Positions 8,278-17,678 are shown, numbered from the stretch's first letter. The stretch: DNA of 55,294 nucleotides from Deltaproteobacteria bacterium (GCA_013286585.1 JABDFK010000009.1:1-55294), one strand, 5' to 3'. Notes: generated by a model not told the origin, from the letters alone. Made by a program: numbers and translations.

Positions 8278-9798
8278 ATGAAAAAAAATAAATTCAGAAA
8301 ATTATTGTTCGGTGGTACTGTGTTGATTGCATTGGCCGCATTTATTTATCAAACTGAGCCTATGGATAGTAAGAGTATAAAAAGCGGAATAAAAGTTTGG
8401 TCCCTTCGTAGCCCATTTTCGACCGACCCGCTTCAATATGATGCCCTTGCTCACCACATTTGTTTTCGTTCTGCCTATGCATCTCTTGTAACTGAATATA
8501 AGCTGGGCGAAATCCAAGGAGTCATTTCTGATTTTTGGTCGCCGAACAAAACGTTGGATACCTGGACATTTCACATTCGCCAGGGAATGGTGTTTGCTAA
8601 CGGTGATATTATTACCCCCAAGATAGTGGCAGAAAGTCTTAATCGTGCTGCGCTTGTCATGAAAAATGCAAAATCGGAATCAGGCCTTTTAGAGTTTCTC
8701 AATGGATTCTCATCCTTGGAATCGGCAACGAAACTCATTCCTGGGATCAGATATGACTCAAATTCAATTTTACTAAGTTTTATTAGGCCTATGCCTGACT
8801 TATTGACGAAAATTGGATTTGGTTTGTATGCAGTTGCGCACCCTAGCCAATATGATTCAGTTACCGGGGAGTGGAAAGATCCGCACCTATTGATCTCTTC
8901 GGGTCCATATGAAATTGCAGATTGGAACAAAGAATCTTTGTCCTTGAAATTAAGACCCAGTTTTCCAAAGGATTTACTGCTGGGTAAGCCGATTCATTTA
9001 GTTAAGTTTCACTTCTTACCGTCAGATATTTTGGATTCGGACATCATAATAGACTTCGATGAATCTCTGGCAGTTAACGATGACTACGTCTTCAATGGGC
9101 CCGTGAAATCAGCGATAAAATACGTTGAATGTAGTAGTTGGAAAGCAGCAGGAAGTCTTTGCGGTGATAAACAAGCAAGATTGGCTTTGAGGGATCGATT
9201 TTATAAGTATTTTAAAGAGCAAAAAGGTGTTTCGCTCATTCAGTCCTTTTTTCCTCTGGCGATCGAGGGAGTAAGAGAAACAACTTCCTCGGCAAATTCG
9301 GAATCTAGTAACGATTATTTTAGAGACAAAAGAATTCGAGTGAGCAAAGCACCGGATGTCGTAAAGAGTAATAAATTTGTTAACATCTTGACGTCCAATC
9401 AAGCATTTGAGGAAAGCTTTAAGTCCCTTGCGAGGGACAGTGGCCTCAAAGTTGAGGTGGTTGCGCCGCCATCGGGACCGATAGTCGTGGACGATATCGA
9501 TGTAAGGTTTAAAATGACCGCCATCTTGGTCGACAGTCCCAAGCAGGATATTCAGTTTATGTTTTTGTCAGCACACGGTATTCAGCTACCCGATGAAACT
9601 GGAAAAATAAAAGATCTCGTTAGGTCAGATAGCTTTGATATTCAAGCGGTGAATCGAATGCTCTGGGACCAGGGCATTGTCTGGCCAGTTGGACATATGG
9701 CTCTCGGAGTGTGGACCAAAAAGAGCTCAAACTTCAATCTTAAAAAATACAATACGGTTTTACCTCCCTTGGACTTGCAATGGATCGAGTCTAACTAG
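8278..9798 (+). CDS. Family 5 extracellular solute-binding protein, membrane-anchored
   Basis: A 506-residue protein of the peptide/nickel-binding (DppA/OppA, SBP_bac_5) type. The opening of the domain is visible: a lobe start near residue 40, then SDFWSPNKTLDTWTFHIRQG and VFANGDIITPKIVAESLNRA, the usual W.F.LR.G..F.dG..lta.Dv pattern, at about 80-120. The N-terminus has one hydrophobic segment (LLFGGTVLIALAAFIY) but no lipobox cysteine, so it is likely a membrane-anchored periplasmic protein. No permease or ATPase genes lie beside it, so it probably senses or presents a ligand rather than feeding a linked transporter. The stop codon is one base before the YcaO start, implying translational coupling. 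The start ATG has only a weak ribosome site. Confidence 0.8.
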   Translation: MKKNKFRKLLFGGTVLIALAAFIYQTEPMDSKSIKSGIKVWSLRSPFSTDPLQYDALAHHICFRSAYASLVTEYKLGEIQGVISDFWSPNKTLDTWTFHIRQGMVFANGDIITPKIVAESLNRAALVMKNAKSESGLLEFLNGFSSLESATKLIPGIRYDSNSILLSFIRPMPDLLTKIGFGLYAVAHPSQYDSVTGEWKDPHLLISSGPYEIADWNKESLSLKLRPSFPKDLLLGKPIHLVKFHFLPSDILDSDIIIDFDESLAVNDDYVFNGPVKSAIKYVECSSWKAAGSLCGDKQARLALRDRFYKYFKEQKGVSLIQSFFPLAIEGVRETTSSANSESSNDYFRDKRIRVSKAPDVVKSNKFVNILTSNQAFEESFKSLARDSGLKVEVVAPPSGPIVVDDIDVRFKMTAILVDSPKQDIQFMFLSAHGIQLPDETGKIKDLVRSDSFDIQAVNRMLWDQGIVWPVGHMALGVWTKKSSNFNLKKYNTVLPPLDLQWIESN

Positions 9799-9799
9799 A

Positions 9800-10696
9800 A
9801 TGTTTTTTCTAAATCTGGCTCCATTCAATTTTCGAAATGTCCTTGGTGCGTTAGGACCAGTCGAAAAAATTGAAGTTGTTTCTTATCGGGATGCTCTGAA
9901 GGAAATGACCTACGAGGCCCTGGTTTATCTAAAGCCTCATTATAAAAATGCACGCGAGAAATCCGGGATTTACGGAAAATGTGATGGGTCTGGAACAGAT
10001 CGTTCAGAGGTTGTCGCGATCAGGAAGGGTGTCGCAGAAGCAATTGAAAGATGGGCATTTTATTCCTTGAATGCCGAGAAAAAGCATCGGGCTGGTTTGA
10101 ATGTAGACCCTACATCTACTGGATTTGCGGCGTTGCCCTGTTTTCCGCGCCGAGCCGCAAGAAGGTTCGCTTTAATAGAAGCTGTTGAGCGGTGGGCTAT
10201 TACCAACTGGTGGAACGGTCGTCTGCCTGCAAGGGTGGTCGATTTTAGCACCCAGTTTGATACGTGGGCGATCAATACACCGTTCAAGGACATAAGTGTT
10301 CGTATTACGTCTCAAAGTTGCAACGATGATTTAGGACAGACATTTTTTGTCTACGGATTTTCAGCAGGAAATAACGGGACGCATGCAACAAGAAAGGCCA
10401 TCGTTGAAATGGATCGAAATCGCCGAGCTATATTAATATCCGGCAAAGGAGACATTTCAAAATTGTTACCAAGCTCCGTATCTGATCAGCGAATTCTGTT
10501 CTTTAGCGGACAGTCTGGACGAAAGATATTTTTGGATAAAATCAATGATCAGTTCGAAGTGGCCTTAATTGGCGAGCCAAAGCTCATGGTAGATACGGAA
10601 GTAGTCGGACACTGGAGCCAATACTGCACAGTTTGGCGATGCCTTTTGGAAAATACTGAAACTGACATCGTAAGTCCCAAATATTTTCTTTTCTAG
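9800..10696 (+). CDS. YcaO-domain protein
   Basis: A 298-residue protein with the YcaO fold signatures. EAIER at 80-84 matches the first ATP/Mg motif; TSTGFAALPC followed by ALIEAVERWA (124-133) and a WW pair at 137-138 match the second (usually StGlAaG...AL.E.iERDA...WW); GFSAGNNGTHATRKAIVEMDRN near 186-207 matches the third. YcaO enzymes use ATP to activate peptide amides for azoline, thioamide or amidine formation; E. coli YcaO itself acts with ribosomal S12 methylthiolation. The protein is short, lacks a C-terminal PxPxP tail, and no E1/ThiF or TfuA partner gene is adjacent. The ATG at 9800 is preferred over an in-frame upstream codon at 9677 because it lies one base after the SBP stop. 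The family call is good; substrate unknown. Confidence 0.75.
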   Translation: MFFLNLAPFNFRNVLGALGPVEKIEVVSYRDALKEMTYEALVYLKPHYKNAREKSGIYGKCDGSGTDRSEVVAIRKGVAEAIERWAFYSLNAEKKHRAGLNVDPTSTGFAALPCFPRRAARRFALIEAVERWAITNWWNGRLPARVVDFSTQFDTWAINTPFKDISVRITSQSCNDDLGQTFFVYGFSAGNNGTHATRKAIVEMDRNRRAILISGKGDISKLLPSSVSDQRILFFSGQSGRKIFLDKINDQFEVALIGEPKLMVDTEVVGHWSQYCTVWRCLLENTETDIVSPKYFLF

Positions 10697-10925
10697 CAAT
10701 GTACAAATTTTGTAGTTTTTGAATTGAATTCAAGAATGTGCAACCTGGCCGTTCTCTTGAAAACTTGCGATATTGGCTTTGGGTTACCTCGTCAAGCAAA
10801 GTGCCAAGCTAGGGCCAACTGGGCAAGGAATCCGTTCTTCGCAGCCAACCGATAATCTTGACCCTTGGCTAGTCCAGTAGGAGTAGTACTACTTCTGGCT
10901 CCCATTTTTTGTTAATATCCTAATC

Positions 10926-12038
10926 ATGCAAAGAAGTTTGAAGGCTGTAATCCTTGTTTTATTACTGTGCGACTCAAGTTGGTCTTTTGCACTCTATGTG
11001 AAGCGTGGTCCTGCGCAAGAGAAGTGTCCTTTGGGGTTAAACCGGACAACTGACGGTACGTCCTGCCCAGAAAACTGTGGTGGTCCTGCAAATTTTCCCG
11101 GATATGACCCCAGCAGTCCCACTTCGTTTTCCCGAAACCAAGATTATGATGGTATCTGTAAGGCATTCTCGATGTCTGATTATATCTGCTATCAGTTAAA
11201 GAGCCTCGGTAAATTGTCCAACAGGCCTGATTTCAAAAAAGGTTGCTCCGCGTTAGATTTAGATATCCAGGCATTTGCAGGACATAATAGAGACCCGCAT
11301 AAAAATACCATCACCAATTATTTGGGTTTGGTTGACCCCAAAAAGGGGATCTATGTGGGAAACTCAGCGAAACTGAATCCGGAAGAATACTTGGATATCG
11401 CGATGAAAAAGGGAATTTGTCCGGAAGGAGCAATGCCGAGTGAATTTGGAGCCGACGGTTTAGATCTAAGAAAAGTCTATTTAGCACTTCAACAACATTT
11501 AAAAGAAAGAAAAGCCAATACCCAGGCAGGGGTTGCGTTAGATGGTTGGTGCAAAGAGTGTCATGAAATAGCTCCCTCTCTAGCGGAATCCCAATGGAAT
11601 GCCATAAGTGACTTATTGGCGACTACTGATCTTGACACTCAAGACTTTCAGGTCTTAAAAAAAATCGATGACATCGCTTGTCCCGATAATAAAAGAGTGA
11701 AATTGCCGAGCACCTTTAAAAAAATGAACCATAGTACGTTTGAGCTTATGAATGCGCATCTGGCTACGCAAGACGCAATAGCCATTATGGGAATTCACGC
11801 TACTCCATTGTTACCGCCTGGGGCATCGATAGACGACAGAGAAGGGGATGGGCACGAAGTGGTGGTGTATGGTACGACAACATTCCCAGATAGCCCAACA
11901 TGCTACTATGCCCTCAAAGTATCGTGGGGACCTGGGGCCTGTGTGCAAAAACTTCCGGACGTACGGTGCTCGATTGACGGGTCATTTCTGGTTAGCGCGT
12001 CACTCCTGAAAACGATGCAGATGGATATTCAGTGGTAA
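10926..12038 (+). CDS. Secreted papain-like (C1) protein, possibly catalytically altered
   Basis: A 370-residue exported protein with a signal peptide (residues 1-22) and many cysteines. The papain pattern is visible: NQDYDGICKAFS at 71-82 aligns with Q...GxCWAFS, giving Gln 72 and Cys 78, and GHEVVVYG at 309-316 followed by ALKVSWGPG at 329-337 aligns with GHAVxxVG...KNSWG, giving His 310. The Asn of the usual KNSWG is Val 332 and the Trp after the catalytic Cys is Lys, so activity may be reduced or the triad completed differently. The reading frame overlaps the next gene by seven bases, so the two are co-translated. The start ATG has no clear ribosome site. Base composition is A/T-rich. Confidence 0.65.
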   Translation: MQRSLKAVILVLLLCDSSWSFALYVKRGPAQEKCPLGLNRTTDGTSCPENCGGPANFPGYDPSSPTSFSRNQDYDGICKAFSMSDYICYQLKSLGKLSNRPDFKKGCSALDLDIQAFAGHNRDPHKNTITNYLGLVDPKKGIYVGNSAKLNPEEYLDIAMKKGICPEGAMPSEFGADGLDLRKVYLALQQHLKERKANTQAGVALDGWCKECHEIAPSLAESQWNAISDLLATTDLDTQDFQVLKKIDDIACPDNKRVKLPSTFKKMNHSTFELMNAHLATQDAIAIMGIHATPLLPPGASIDDREGDGHEVVVYGTTTFPDSPTCYYALKVSWGPGACVQKLPDVRCSIDGSFLVSASLLKTMQMDIQW

Positions 12039-13939
12039 AAAAGGTTTTCCTTATTTACCTGCTTTGTCTTTTTTCGGCGCGTGCCGGCGGCACAAATATT
12101 TCCAATTATATATTTCGGGTAAATCGAGGAACAGAAAAAATCAGAGTTAATATCGTAGCGATTCCAGATGGATTTGAAGAAACGCGAATTTATGGCAAAA
12201 ATGGAAAACTCATATCTTCAGACTCCCTTTTTGGCGCATCTGAAATTTTCACAACGGAAAATACTCTAAGTTTGATAAAATATGGAAAAACTGAAAATAC
12301 AAAATTTGATTTTTTAAGGAATAATAACAAATTTGATTTGGTAATGATTAGGGTCACGAAACCCGTAAAATTTTATATGGGTGGCCAAGCATGCTATTCA
12401 AGTTTGTCTGTTAAGGAGTGTGCCACGAAACTCGTCATTCAGTCGGATAGCTGTAAGCAATACGATGACAAAATGAAAACTGCATTTTCCACAGTTTTTG
12501 GGAGTCCTACGCGTTCCCAGTGCTTCCTGGACGCCGATGTTGTGTTGCCTGAGTTAGATATTGTTAATAAAGCCGCAATAAAGTGCGACTCGACCTCCGC
12601 CATCAGTAATTTTCAACTATCAGCTGAATCAGGAGGCCCAGCTCCGGTTCGTTCGAGTATAGTTTTAGGTGCGGACTTTCTTGGTTCCGATAGTAAAGGT
12701 TCTGCTGCCGTACTAGCGCATGAATTGGTTCATAAGCAAAACTATCAGTATCACAAAGAAAATGTATGTCTCCCGAGTTCCGAAGGAGCAGCTAAATCTG
12801 CTGAGCAAGAAGTCAGCGATATCGCGAATTGCTGTATAAACGGTGATAGAAAAGCCTGTGCTGATAAGGACAAACTAATTGAGAAAATTAGGACTTTGAC
12901 GGAGGCAGTGAATTCGATTCTTATGCCCTTCAACGACACCCTAGGAAAAGACGGAAGATTGAGTTTAAATATTTCAGGTTTGACCTTGAATGAGAAAATC
13001 TATGTCCTTAGCCAATTCCGGTCAAATTTTGATAAATACCGAGAGGTTGTTTTACAAGGTAACCCAAGGTCATTGGAGTCTCTCAACGACCTCATATTCG
13101 GAAAAAGCTGTGCCAAAGAAACTATTCACTTTGGTGCCGCCTGGTCTATGGGTTCCCAGTCTACTACTGGGAACTCAGTTACATCAGATTCAAATTCCTC
13201 CGGTCCTCTAGACACGACGCTCTTACTGAGGCCGAATAACCTAAACCAAAACGCCGATGTAATCCAAACTCAGGTTGCGCAGATGATTCCGTCAACCACA
13301 TCGGCGACTCAAATGGTTAACGACGTTTATTCCTCAGCTCAGGGCCTGTTTAATCCCTCCGTGCCTGGTGATTATCCGGTGTCTCAGGCTGTTGCAGATA
13401 GAGTTAGCTTAGTTGCTCCATCTCAGTCGGTGGCTTCTGCAAGCAAAGGTAACTCGTCTTCAAAAAGTGTCTGGTCATGGAACGTCCTGAAAGCGAATGC
13501 GGCCTCTGGGCTCTTAGCTGGTGCTCCAGCTCAGGCGGCCAATTCTGTCGCATCAGCGCCTTCCGCAAAAACTGCTAGCGGACGCGCACCAACCAGTGTG
13601 GCCAAATCGGGTGGGATTGGCGCCGAGACTGGCTCCTCATCCGGCGGCAACACAGCAGGCGCAGCCATGTCAAAAAGCGCAGCCATCGGTGGTTCTGGCA
13701 GCAAATCAAGAAACGTGGCTTCGACGTCAGCTGCCGACTCTGCCGATCCCGTGGGTCTGGTGAACCAAATCGTGGGTCAGGGGAAGTCCAGCTCGGATAT
13801 TGTGAGACGACTCAAATCCCGAGAGACCGTGCTGGTGCAAAACAAAGTCAGCGTGATTTTTAGCAATCAGACTTTTGGTTCGAAAGCTCCGGCGCACATT
13901 CTGGTCTGGAAAAATGGTCAGTTCATCGAGCGAAGATAG
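12032..13939 (+). CDS. Secreted HExxH-containing protein with low-complexity C-terminus
   Basis: No family recognised. The 635-residue product starts at a GTG inside the papain-like gene and begins with a signal peptide (to about residue 18). Residues 228-246 contain AHELVHKQNYQYHKENVC, a zinc-protease-like HExxH at 230-234; a possible third ligand is Glu 258 or 260 in AEQEVSD. The first 360 residues are cysteine-bearing and globular. Residues about 370-590 are rich in Ser, Ala, Gly, Thr and Asn, followed by a short basic/hydrophobic end (RRLKSRETVLVQNK...). The base composition changes from A/T-rich to G/C-richer inside the low-complexity part. Pairing with a papain-like protein suggests a secreted protease pair or a protease and its partner. 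Confidence is high for a real gene, modest for zinc peptidase. Confidence 0.6.
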   Translation: MVKKVFLIYLLCLFSARAGGTNISNYIFRVNRGTEKIRVNIVAIPDGFEETRIYGKNGKLISSDSLFGASEIFTTENTLSLIKYGKTENTKFDFLRNNNKFDLVMIRVTKPVKFYMGGQACYSSLSVKECATKLVIQSDSCKQYDDKMKTAFSTVFGSPTRSQCFLDADVVLPELDIVNKAAIKCDSTSAISNFQLSAESGGPAPVRSSIVLGADFLGSDSKGSAAVLAHELVHKQNYQYHKENVCLPSSEGAAKSAEQEVSDIANCCINGDRKACADKDKLIEKIRTLTEAVNSILMPFNDTLGKDGRLSLNISGLTLNEKIYVLSQFRSNFDKYREVVLQGNPRSLESLNDLIFGKSCAKETIHFGAAWSMGSQSTTGNSVTSDSNSSGPLDTTLLLRPNNLNQNADVIQTQVAQMIPSTTSATQMVNDVYSSAQGLFNPSVPGDYPVSQAVADRVSLVAPSQSVASASKGNSSSKSVWSWNVLKANAASGLLAGAPAQAANSVASAPSAKTASGRAPTSVAKSGGIGAETGSSSGGNTAGAAMSKSAAIGGSGSKSRNVASTSAADSADPVGLVNQIVGQGKSSSDIVRRLKSRETVLVQNKVSVIFSNQTFGSKAPAHILVWKNGQFIERR

Positions 13940-13942
13940 CAA

Positions 13943-14419
13943 CTATTTTTGCGCTGCCATTTTTCCAACTAAGTAATCGTCGGATGCCAATCCGCCATCT
14001 TTTTTGCAGATGTGAAGTTTTGCGCCGACCGGAACAGTGGTGCGCTCCAAATTATTTCCGGCATTGAATGTGGACATGAAAGTCATTGAAGATTTTCCGC
14101 CGACCGCTCTGCAGAGCCACGAACCTGGCGTGCCTCTCTGTGAATACACGGGATGGGTTCCTTTGTACGAGGCCGTTTGGATCAATTGGCAATTGTCCTT
14201 CACGCAGTTCTTCGATACAGCGACTCGAAACAATTTATCGTGGCAGATTTCTAAATTTTCGGTGACGTCAACTTCACCTAATAGATTTGGTGTCTGCACT
14301 TTCACCATTTCGCAGATGTCCGGTGCTGGCAGTGGCGTCGCTGGTATGGGCGGGTTTTTTAGCGCCGATGCTGGCACTTCAAGCAGGGCGAACAAAAGAA
14401 AAACTCGGAATATCTTCAT
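13943..14419 (-). CDS. Secreted small protein, unknown
   Basis: A 158-residue protein with a signal peptide (MKIFRVFLLFALLEVPASA), a short proline-rich stretch (NPPIPATPLPAPD) and a mature domain holding six cysteines (for example EICHD, KNCVKDNC, WLCRAV, HICKKD), consistent with disulfides in the periplasm. I do not recognise the domain. It ends three bases from the convergent HExxH gene with no terminator between them, so transcripts from both strands likely overlap. It is divergent from the cyclase gene at 14526. Confidence 0.65.
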   Translation of the reverse strand: MKIFRVFLLFALLEVPASALKNPPIPATPLPAPDICEMVKVQTPNLLGEVDVTENLEICHDKLFRVAVSKNCVKDNCQLIQTASYKGTHPVYSQRGTPGSWLCRAVGGKSSMTFMSTFNAGNNLERTTVPVGAKLHICKKDGGLASDDYLVGKMAAQK

Positions 14420-14525
14420 CGCTAAAATCCTATCATTCGAACCATCCTAAGTCTAACCGGACGATGGTCCAGCCGAGCGTCCAAAACATCAAGAATCCCC
14501 CTCATTCCACCGATATAAAACAGCG

Positions 14526-16568
14526 ATGCAAAAGCGTTCCATGATAACCACCGGGATCGTGCTTCTTTGCCTGGCCAATTTGGCTTGGGACTTTATTGAT
14601 TTCACTCGTGGAGCTCAGGAATTTCGGCGGCAAGAGATCAGCAATACCGCCATCAAAGTGGCTGAACAGATTCAGAAACTCAGCACGGAACCTCAGCCCG
14701 CAAATATCAGAGAATATCTCCAAGATCTGCAGGATCGCGAGAAGATAGCCTTCTTCATCCTTAAGAGTGATCGCGAGCCCGCTTCTTCCAGCCTGCCTGC
14801 GCAGGTTAGTCCTGAGTTCAATGCCATTGTCGATGGCAAGGTTCGCCTGATCTTGGACGGGAAGACGGAGGCTCCGCAAGCGGCTTACGCGGGCGAGCAC
14901 ATTGGCAATCAAGATGTCGTCATTGGGCGCATGATTCCGCAGAATTTTATTGCTAACGTGATGGCTTACAATCGCGGAAATTTTTGGCGCAACTTTTCCA
15001 TGCAAGCGCTCATCCTCATCTTCGTCATTTTCTACAGCTTTCGTGAACTTCGCGGACTTGTGCGAAGCCTGCAATGGGGCGGGATCGGAAGCCTTGCGCG
15101 CACTCGGGGCGGTGCCCCCGCGAACTTCACTTTTCGGGAGGCTCAGTCCATTGCCACAGCGATTGGTAAGCTTTCGGATCAGGAGCAGAAGGGCCGCACA
15201 GAGCTTGAGGTTTTGCGTGGGCAGATTTTACCGTCATTGAGGAATGAACTGCAAGCGGGGCAGACTCCGCCTTATGAATTCAATGCGGTGCTGGTGCGCG
15301 TGGACATCAATAACTCCACTGCGGTTTATAGCAATCCCCAGTTACGCGAGATTCAGCAGTTTTGGTTCGACTACTTCAAGGTGAATTGTGCCGAAATTGC
15401 CACTCGCTACGGCGGCTTTGTACACGAAGAGCAGGGTGACGAAGTGATCTTTTACTTCAAGATGGATGAGAAAAATCCTATCGCTCAAAAATCGGCCACG
15501 GCCTGTATGCGTGATATTTTTTATCTTTCAGGGGACATCGATCAGAAAACCTCAGAGAAATTTCAATTCCATTTTCGAGTGAAGGGTGCTTTGGATATTG
15601 GACGCCTGCGGGTTTTCAAGTCTTCGTTTGCCTCGGCCAAGGCGCCGGGTTGTTTGAAGATCGAAGGTGTCACTGGTGAATCACGAAACCCTTTTGTGAC
15701 TACGGTGCGTATGATGAAATTCATCGAGGACAAGTCGGTGAATTCCTGTGTAATGGCGAATTCCATCTTCGCAGGGGCCCAGAGCCTTGTCGAAACCACT
15801 CTGCCCATTTTCCAACGGGTTAAAGGCATCGATGATCAAGAATCCTATCACTGGATCACTGGATTCACGACGCCTACGCCGGATAATGTCGGTTTCTTTT
15901 TGTCGGACGGAAATCTGATTCAATCACTTAGTCAGCTCGAGCAAACTCATTGGGACATCGAACGAAAAGTCGCGATGCTGTCGGGATTTCGTCAGCTGAA
16001 TTTGGGTCGAATTTCTGATGATTTGCAAAAATCCTTTATGACGACTCTCAAGAATTCCTACCAGCGCAATCAGACGGGTGAAGATTCAAGAATTTTGTCC
16101 ATGCTGCTGCCGCTCGCGCCTAAGTTTATTAAGAGCAGTGAAAGTTTCAATGAAGAACTGAATTACATTTTAAGGCAATGCCTGGTGCATCCAGAGGACC
16201 GAGTGCAAGCCAATGCCATCCAAGCTTGGGGAGATCTGGATTTGCAGGTAAAAGGTCTGCAGAAAAATATGAATGCGTTCAAACACAATCGCTCGCTGGG
16301 GAACAGTCTGATTGTGAATTTGAAAAACAATTTGGATAAACCATCGCTGAAAGCATTGACCAAAATGCTTTCTCACAAAGATGAATTTATGCGTGCCGCC
16401 GGCTGCTATGCCCTGGCAGAGATAATCACACATTATCAAAGGCAAGATGCCTCTGTATTAGAGACCAATCCGTTTCTGATCGCTCATATTGTTCAAGTGA
16501 AAAATTTAGTGAAGGACACCAATCCCATGGTGCAACGACAAGCCCAAAGAGCTATCTCAAAAGTCTAA
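14526..16568 (+). CDS. Membrane class III nucleotidyl cyclase with HEAT-like C-terminus
   Basis: A 680-residue signalling protein. Two transmembrane segments (about 7-24 and 157-172) enclose a periplasmic sensor region. A class III adenylate/guanylate cyclase homology domain follows: VDINNS with metal-binding Asp 260, then GGFVHEEQGDEVIFYF at 296-311 with the conserved Gly-Asp pair. Such domains make cAMP or cGMP from the nucleotide triphosphate. The final 140 residues read as repeated amphipathic helices (DRVQANAIQAWGDL, DEFMRAAGCYALAEI), typical of HEAT-like repeats that bind a partner. The base-specifying residues were not resolved by eye, so ATP versus GTP is open. Its 3' end overlaps the convergent DUF1653 gene by 17 bases. 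Confidence 0.78.
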   Translation: MQKRSMITTGIVLLCLANLAWDFIDFTRGAQEFRRQEISNTAIKVAEQIQKLSTEPQPANIREYLQDLQDREKIAFFILKSDREPASSSLPAQVSPEFNAIVDGKVRLILDGKTEAPQAAYAGEHIGNQDVVIGRMIPQNFIANVMAYNRGNFWRNFSMQALILIFVIFYSFRELRGLVRSLQWGGIGSLARTRGGAPANFTFREAQSIATAIGKLSDQEQKGRTELEVLRGQILPSLRNELQAGQTPPYEFNAVLVRVDINNSTAVYSNPQLREIQQFWFDYFKVNCAEIATRYGGFVHEEQGDEVIFYFKMDEKNPIAQKSATACMRDIFYLSGDIDQKTSEKFQFHFRVKGALDIGRLRVFKSSFASAKAPGCLKIEGVTGESRNPFVTTVRMMKFIEDKSVNSCVMANSIFAGAQSLVETTLPIFQRVKGIDDQESYHWITGFTTPTPDNVGFFLSDGNLIQSLSQLEQTHWDIERKVAMLSGFRQLNLGRISDDLQKSFMTTLKNSYQRNQTGEDSRILSMLLPLAPKFIKSSESFNEELNYILRQCLVHPEDRVQANAIQAWGDLDLQVKGLQKNMNAFKHNRSLGNSLIVNLKNNLDKPSLKALTKMLSHKDEFMRAAGCYALAEIITHYQRQDASVLETNPFLIAHIVQVKNLVKDTNPMVQRQAQRAISKV

Positions 16569-16782
16569 ACCGCGGCTTGGTAACCCCTTCAATAACCACG
16601 TTCTCCAAAAACATGGCCTTCGGGCGCACCCACATCTTCCCTCGGGGATTGTCGTAGAGAGTTTCGTAGAGCACTAGTTCTTCCAGCGTTTCGCTGTGGC
16701 GGACGACTCCGTGGACTCGGTAGCGCATGCCTTTGTAGTGTTCGTATTCGGCGCCGGGCACTAGCTCTTGAGTCGCTGACAT
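16552..16782 (-). CDS. DUF1653 domain protein
   Basis: A 76-residue cytoplasmic protein matching the whole DUF1653 pattern: G.EYEHYKG..YRVHGVVRHSETLEELVLYETLYDN..G..WVRP..MF and a C-terminal PRF. The function of the family is unknown. The ATG at 16782 shares its A with the TAA stop of the beta-barrel gene upstream (a TAATG junction), which is why I choose it over the codon six residues earlier; it is translationally coupled to that gene. Confidence 0.85.
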   Translation of the reverse strand: MSATQELVPGAEYEHYKGMRYRVHGVVRHSETLEELVLYETLYDNPRGKMWVRPKAMFLENVVIEGVTKPRFRLLR

Positions 16783-17678
16783 TAGAACGCCCAGCCCCAA
16801 CCGGCTCCCACTTCAATGGCGGATTGAGTGACTCCTGGGTTGGTTTGGAAATAGTGGTAGTGGGCGAACACCGGCAAGAAAGAAGTGGAGCTCATTTTTA
16901 TGTTAGCGCCGCCTCCGAAATAAATGTCGCTCAGATAAGATGGGGCCTGCAAGCTGATAAGATTTGTTGTCAGACCGACGATGTAGTCATAGCCATATCC
17001 CAGATCAAAATGAATTGTGGTCAGGGATTTTCTGTAGATGTTCCAGTGAATTTCGCCGTCAAGATCAATGAGGGTGGTCGTAACGCTAGAAGTGGCAGAG
17101 GCATTTTTGTTGATGGCCGTGCTTTTCGCTGAGTAGTTTCCATTGAAACTGTCGTAGCCAGCGCTCAGGCGAATGGTGAACGTGTCAGAGAGCGGCCAAT
17201 CATAAAATCCTTTGAGTGAAAAACCAGTGCCAGCGAAGGCGGCCGTTTCTAGTGCTACGTTATTCACGTTACCAGCGGGCATCGACATCGAGTCCATCTC
17301 GTAGCCGCCCAATATACCGATGAATTTTTTGGGTTTAGCGCGCGGATGGTATTCGTCCGTATTGTCGTTGGAGTTGTCATTAGCATCTCGATCGGCTGGT
17401 TTTGGCACGGCGGTGGATTTCACGCTGAGCGGCTGCCCGACGACGGCGGCACCCTTGGTGATTTTTCCGATGGCCTGGTGGCCTCGCACTTGCGTGATGA
17501 CAAGCAGTGCTGTTTTCTTCCCAGTTTCAGTGACGGCGTAATACTCTTCGCCGACTTTCATTTGTAGATCGCCCGTGTCCAGAAGCGCAGACTTATCTTT
17601 CAGCTTCTGAATGGTTTGCGCGAAGGACGGCGAACCCGCTAGTAATGAAATGACGGCGCACAATGCTGCTGCTCTCAA
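16782..17678 (-). CDS. Outer-membrane beta-barrel protein, unknown
   Basis: A 298-residue exported protein. The signal peptide (MRAAALCAVISLLAGSPSFA) is followed by a small all-beta region (residues 25-95) and an Asp/Asn-rich linker (DANDNSNDNTDEY), then about 190 residues of alternating polar and hydrophobic strands ending in GWGWAF, the terminal aromatic expected of a barrel protein recognised by the Bam complex. The start is a TTG at 17678, four bases after an AGAGGT ribosome site; no ATG start fits. It is the first gene of a two-gene unit with DUF1653. The barrel's ligand or role is unknown. Confidence 0.7.
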   Translation of the reverse strand: MRAAALCAVISLLAGSPSFAQTIQKLKDKSALLDTGDLQMKVGEEYYAVTETGKKTALLVITQVRGHQAIGKITKGAAVVGQPLSVKSTAVPKPADRDANDNSNDNTDEYHPRAKPKKFIGILGGYEMDSMSMPAGNVNNVALETAAFAGTGFSLKGFYDWPLSDTFTIRLSAGYDSFNGNYSAKSTAINKNASATSSVTTTLIDLDGEIHWNIYRKSLTTIHFDLGYGYDYIVGLTTNLISLQAPSYLSDIYFGGGANIKMSSTSFLPVFAHYHYFQTNPGVTQSAIEVGAGWGWAF

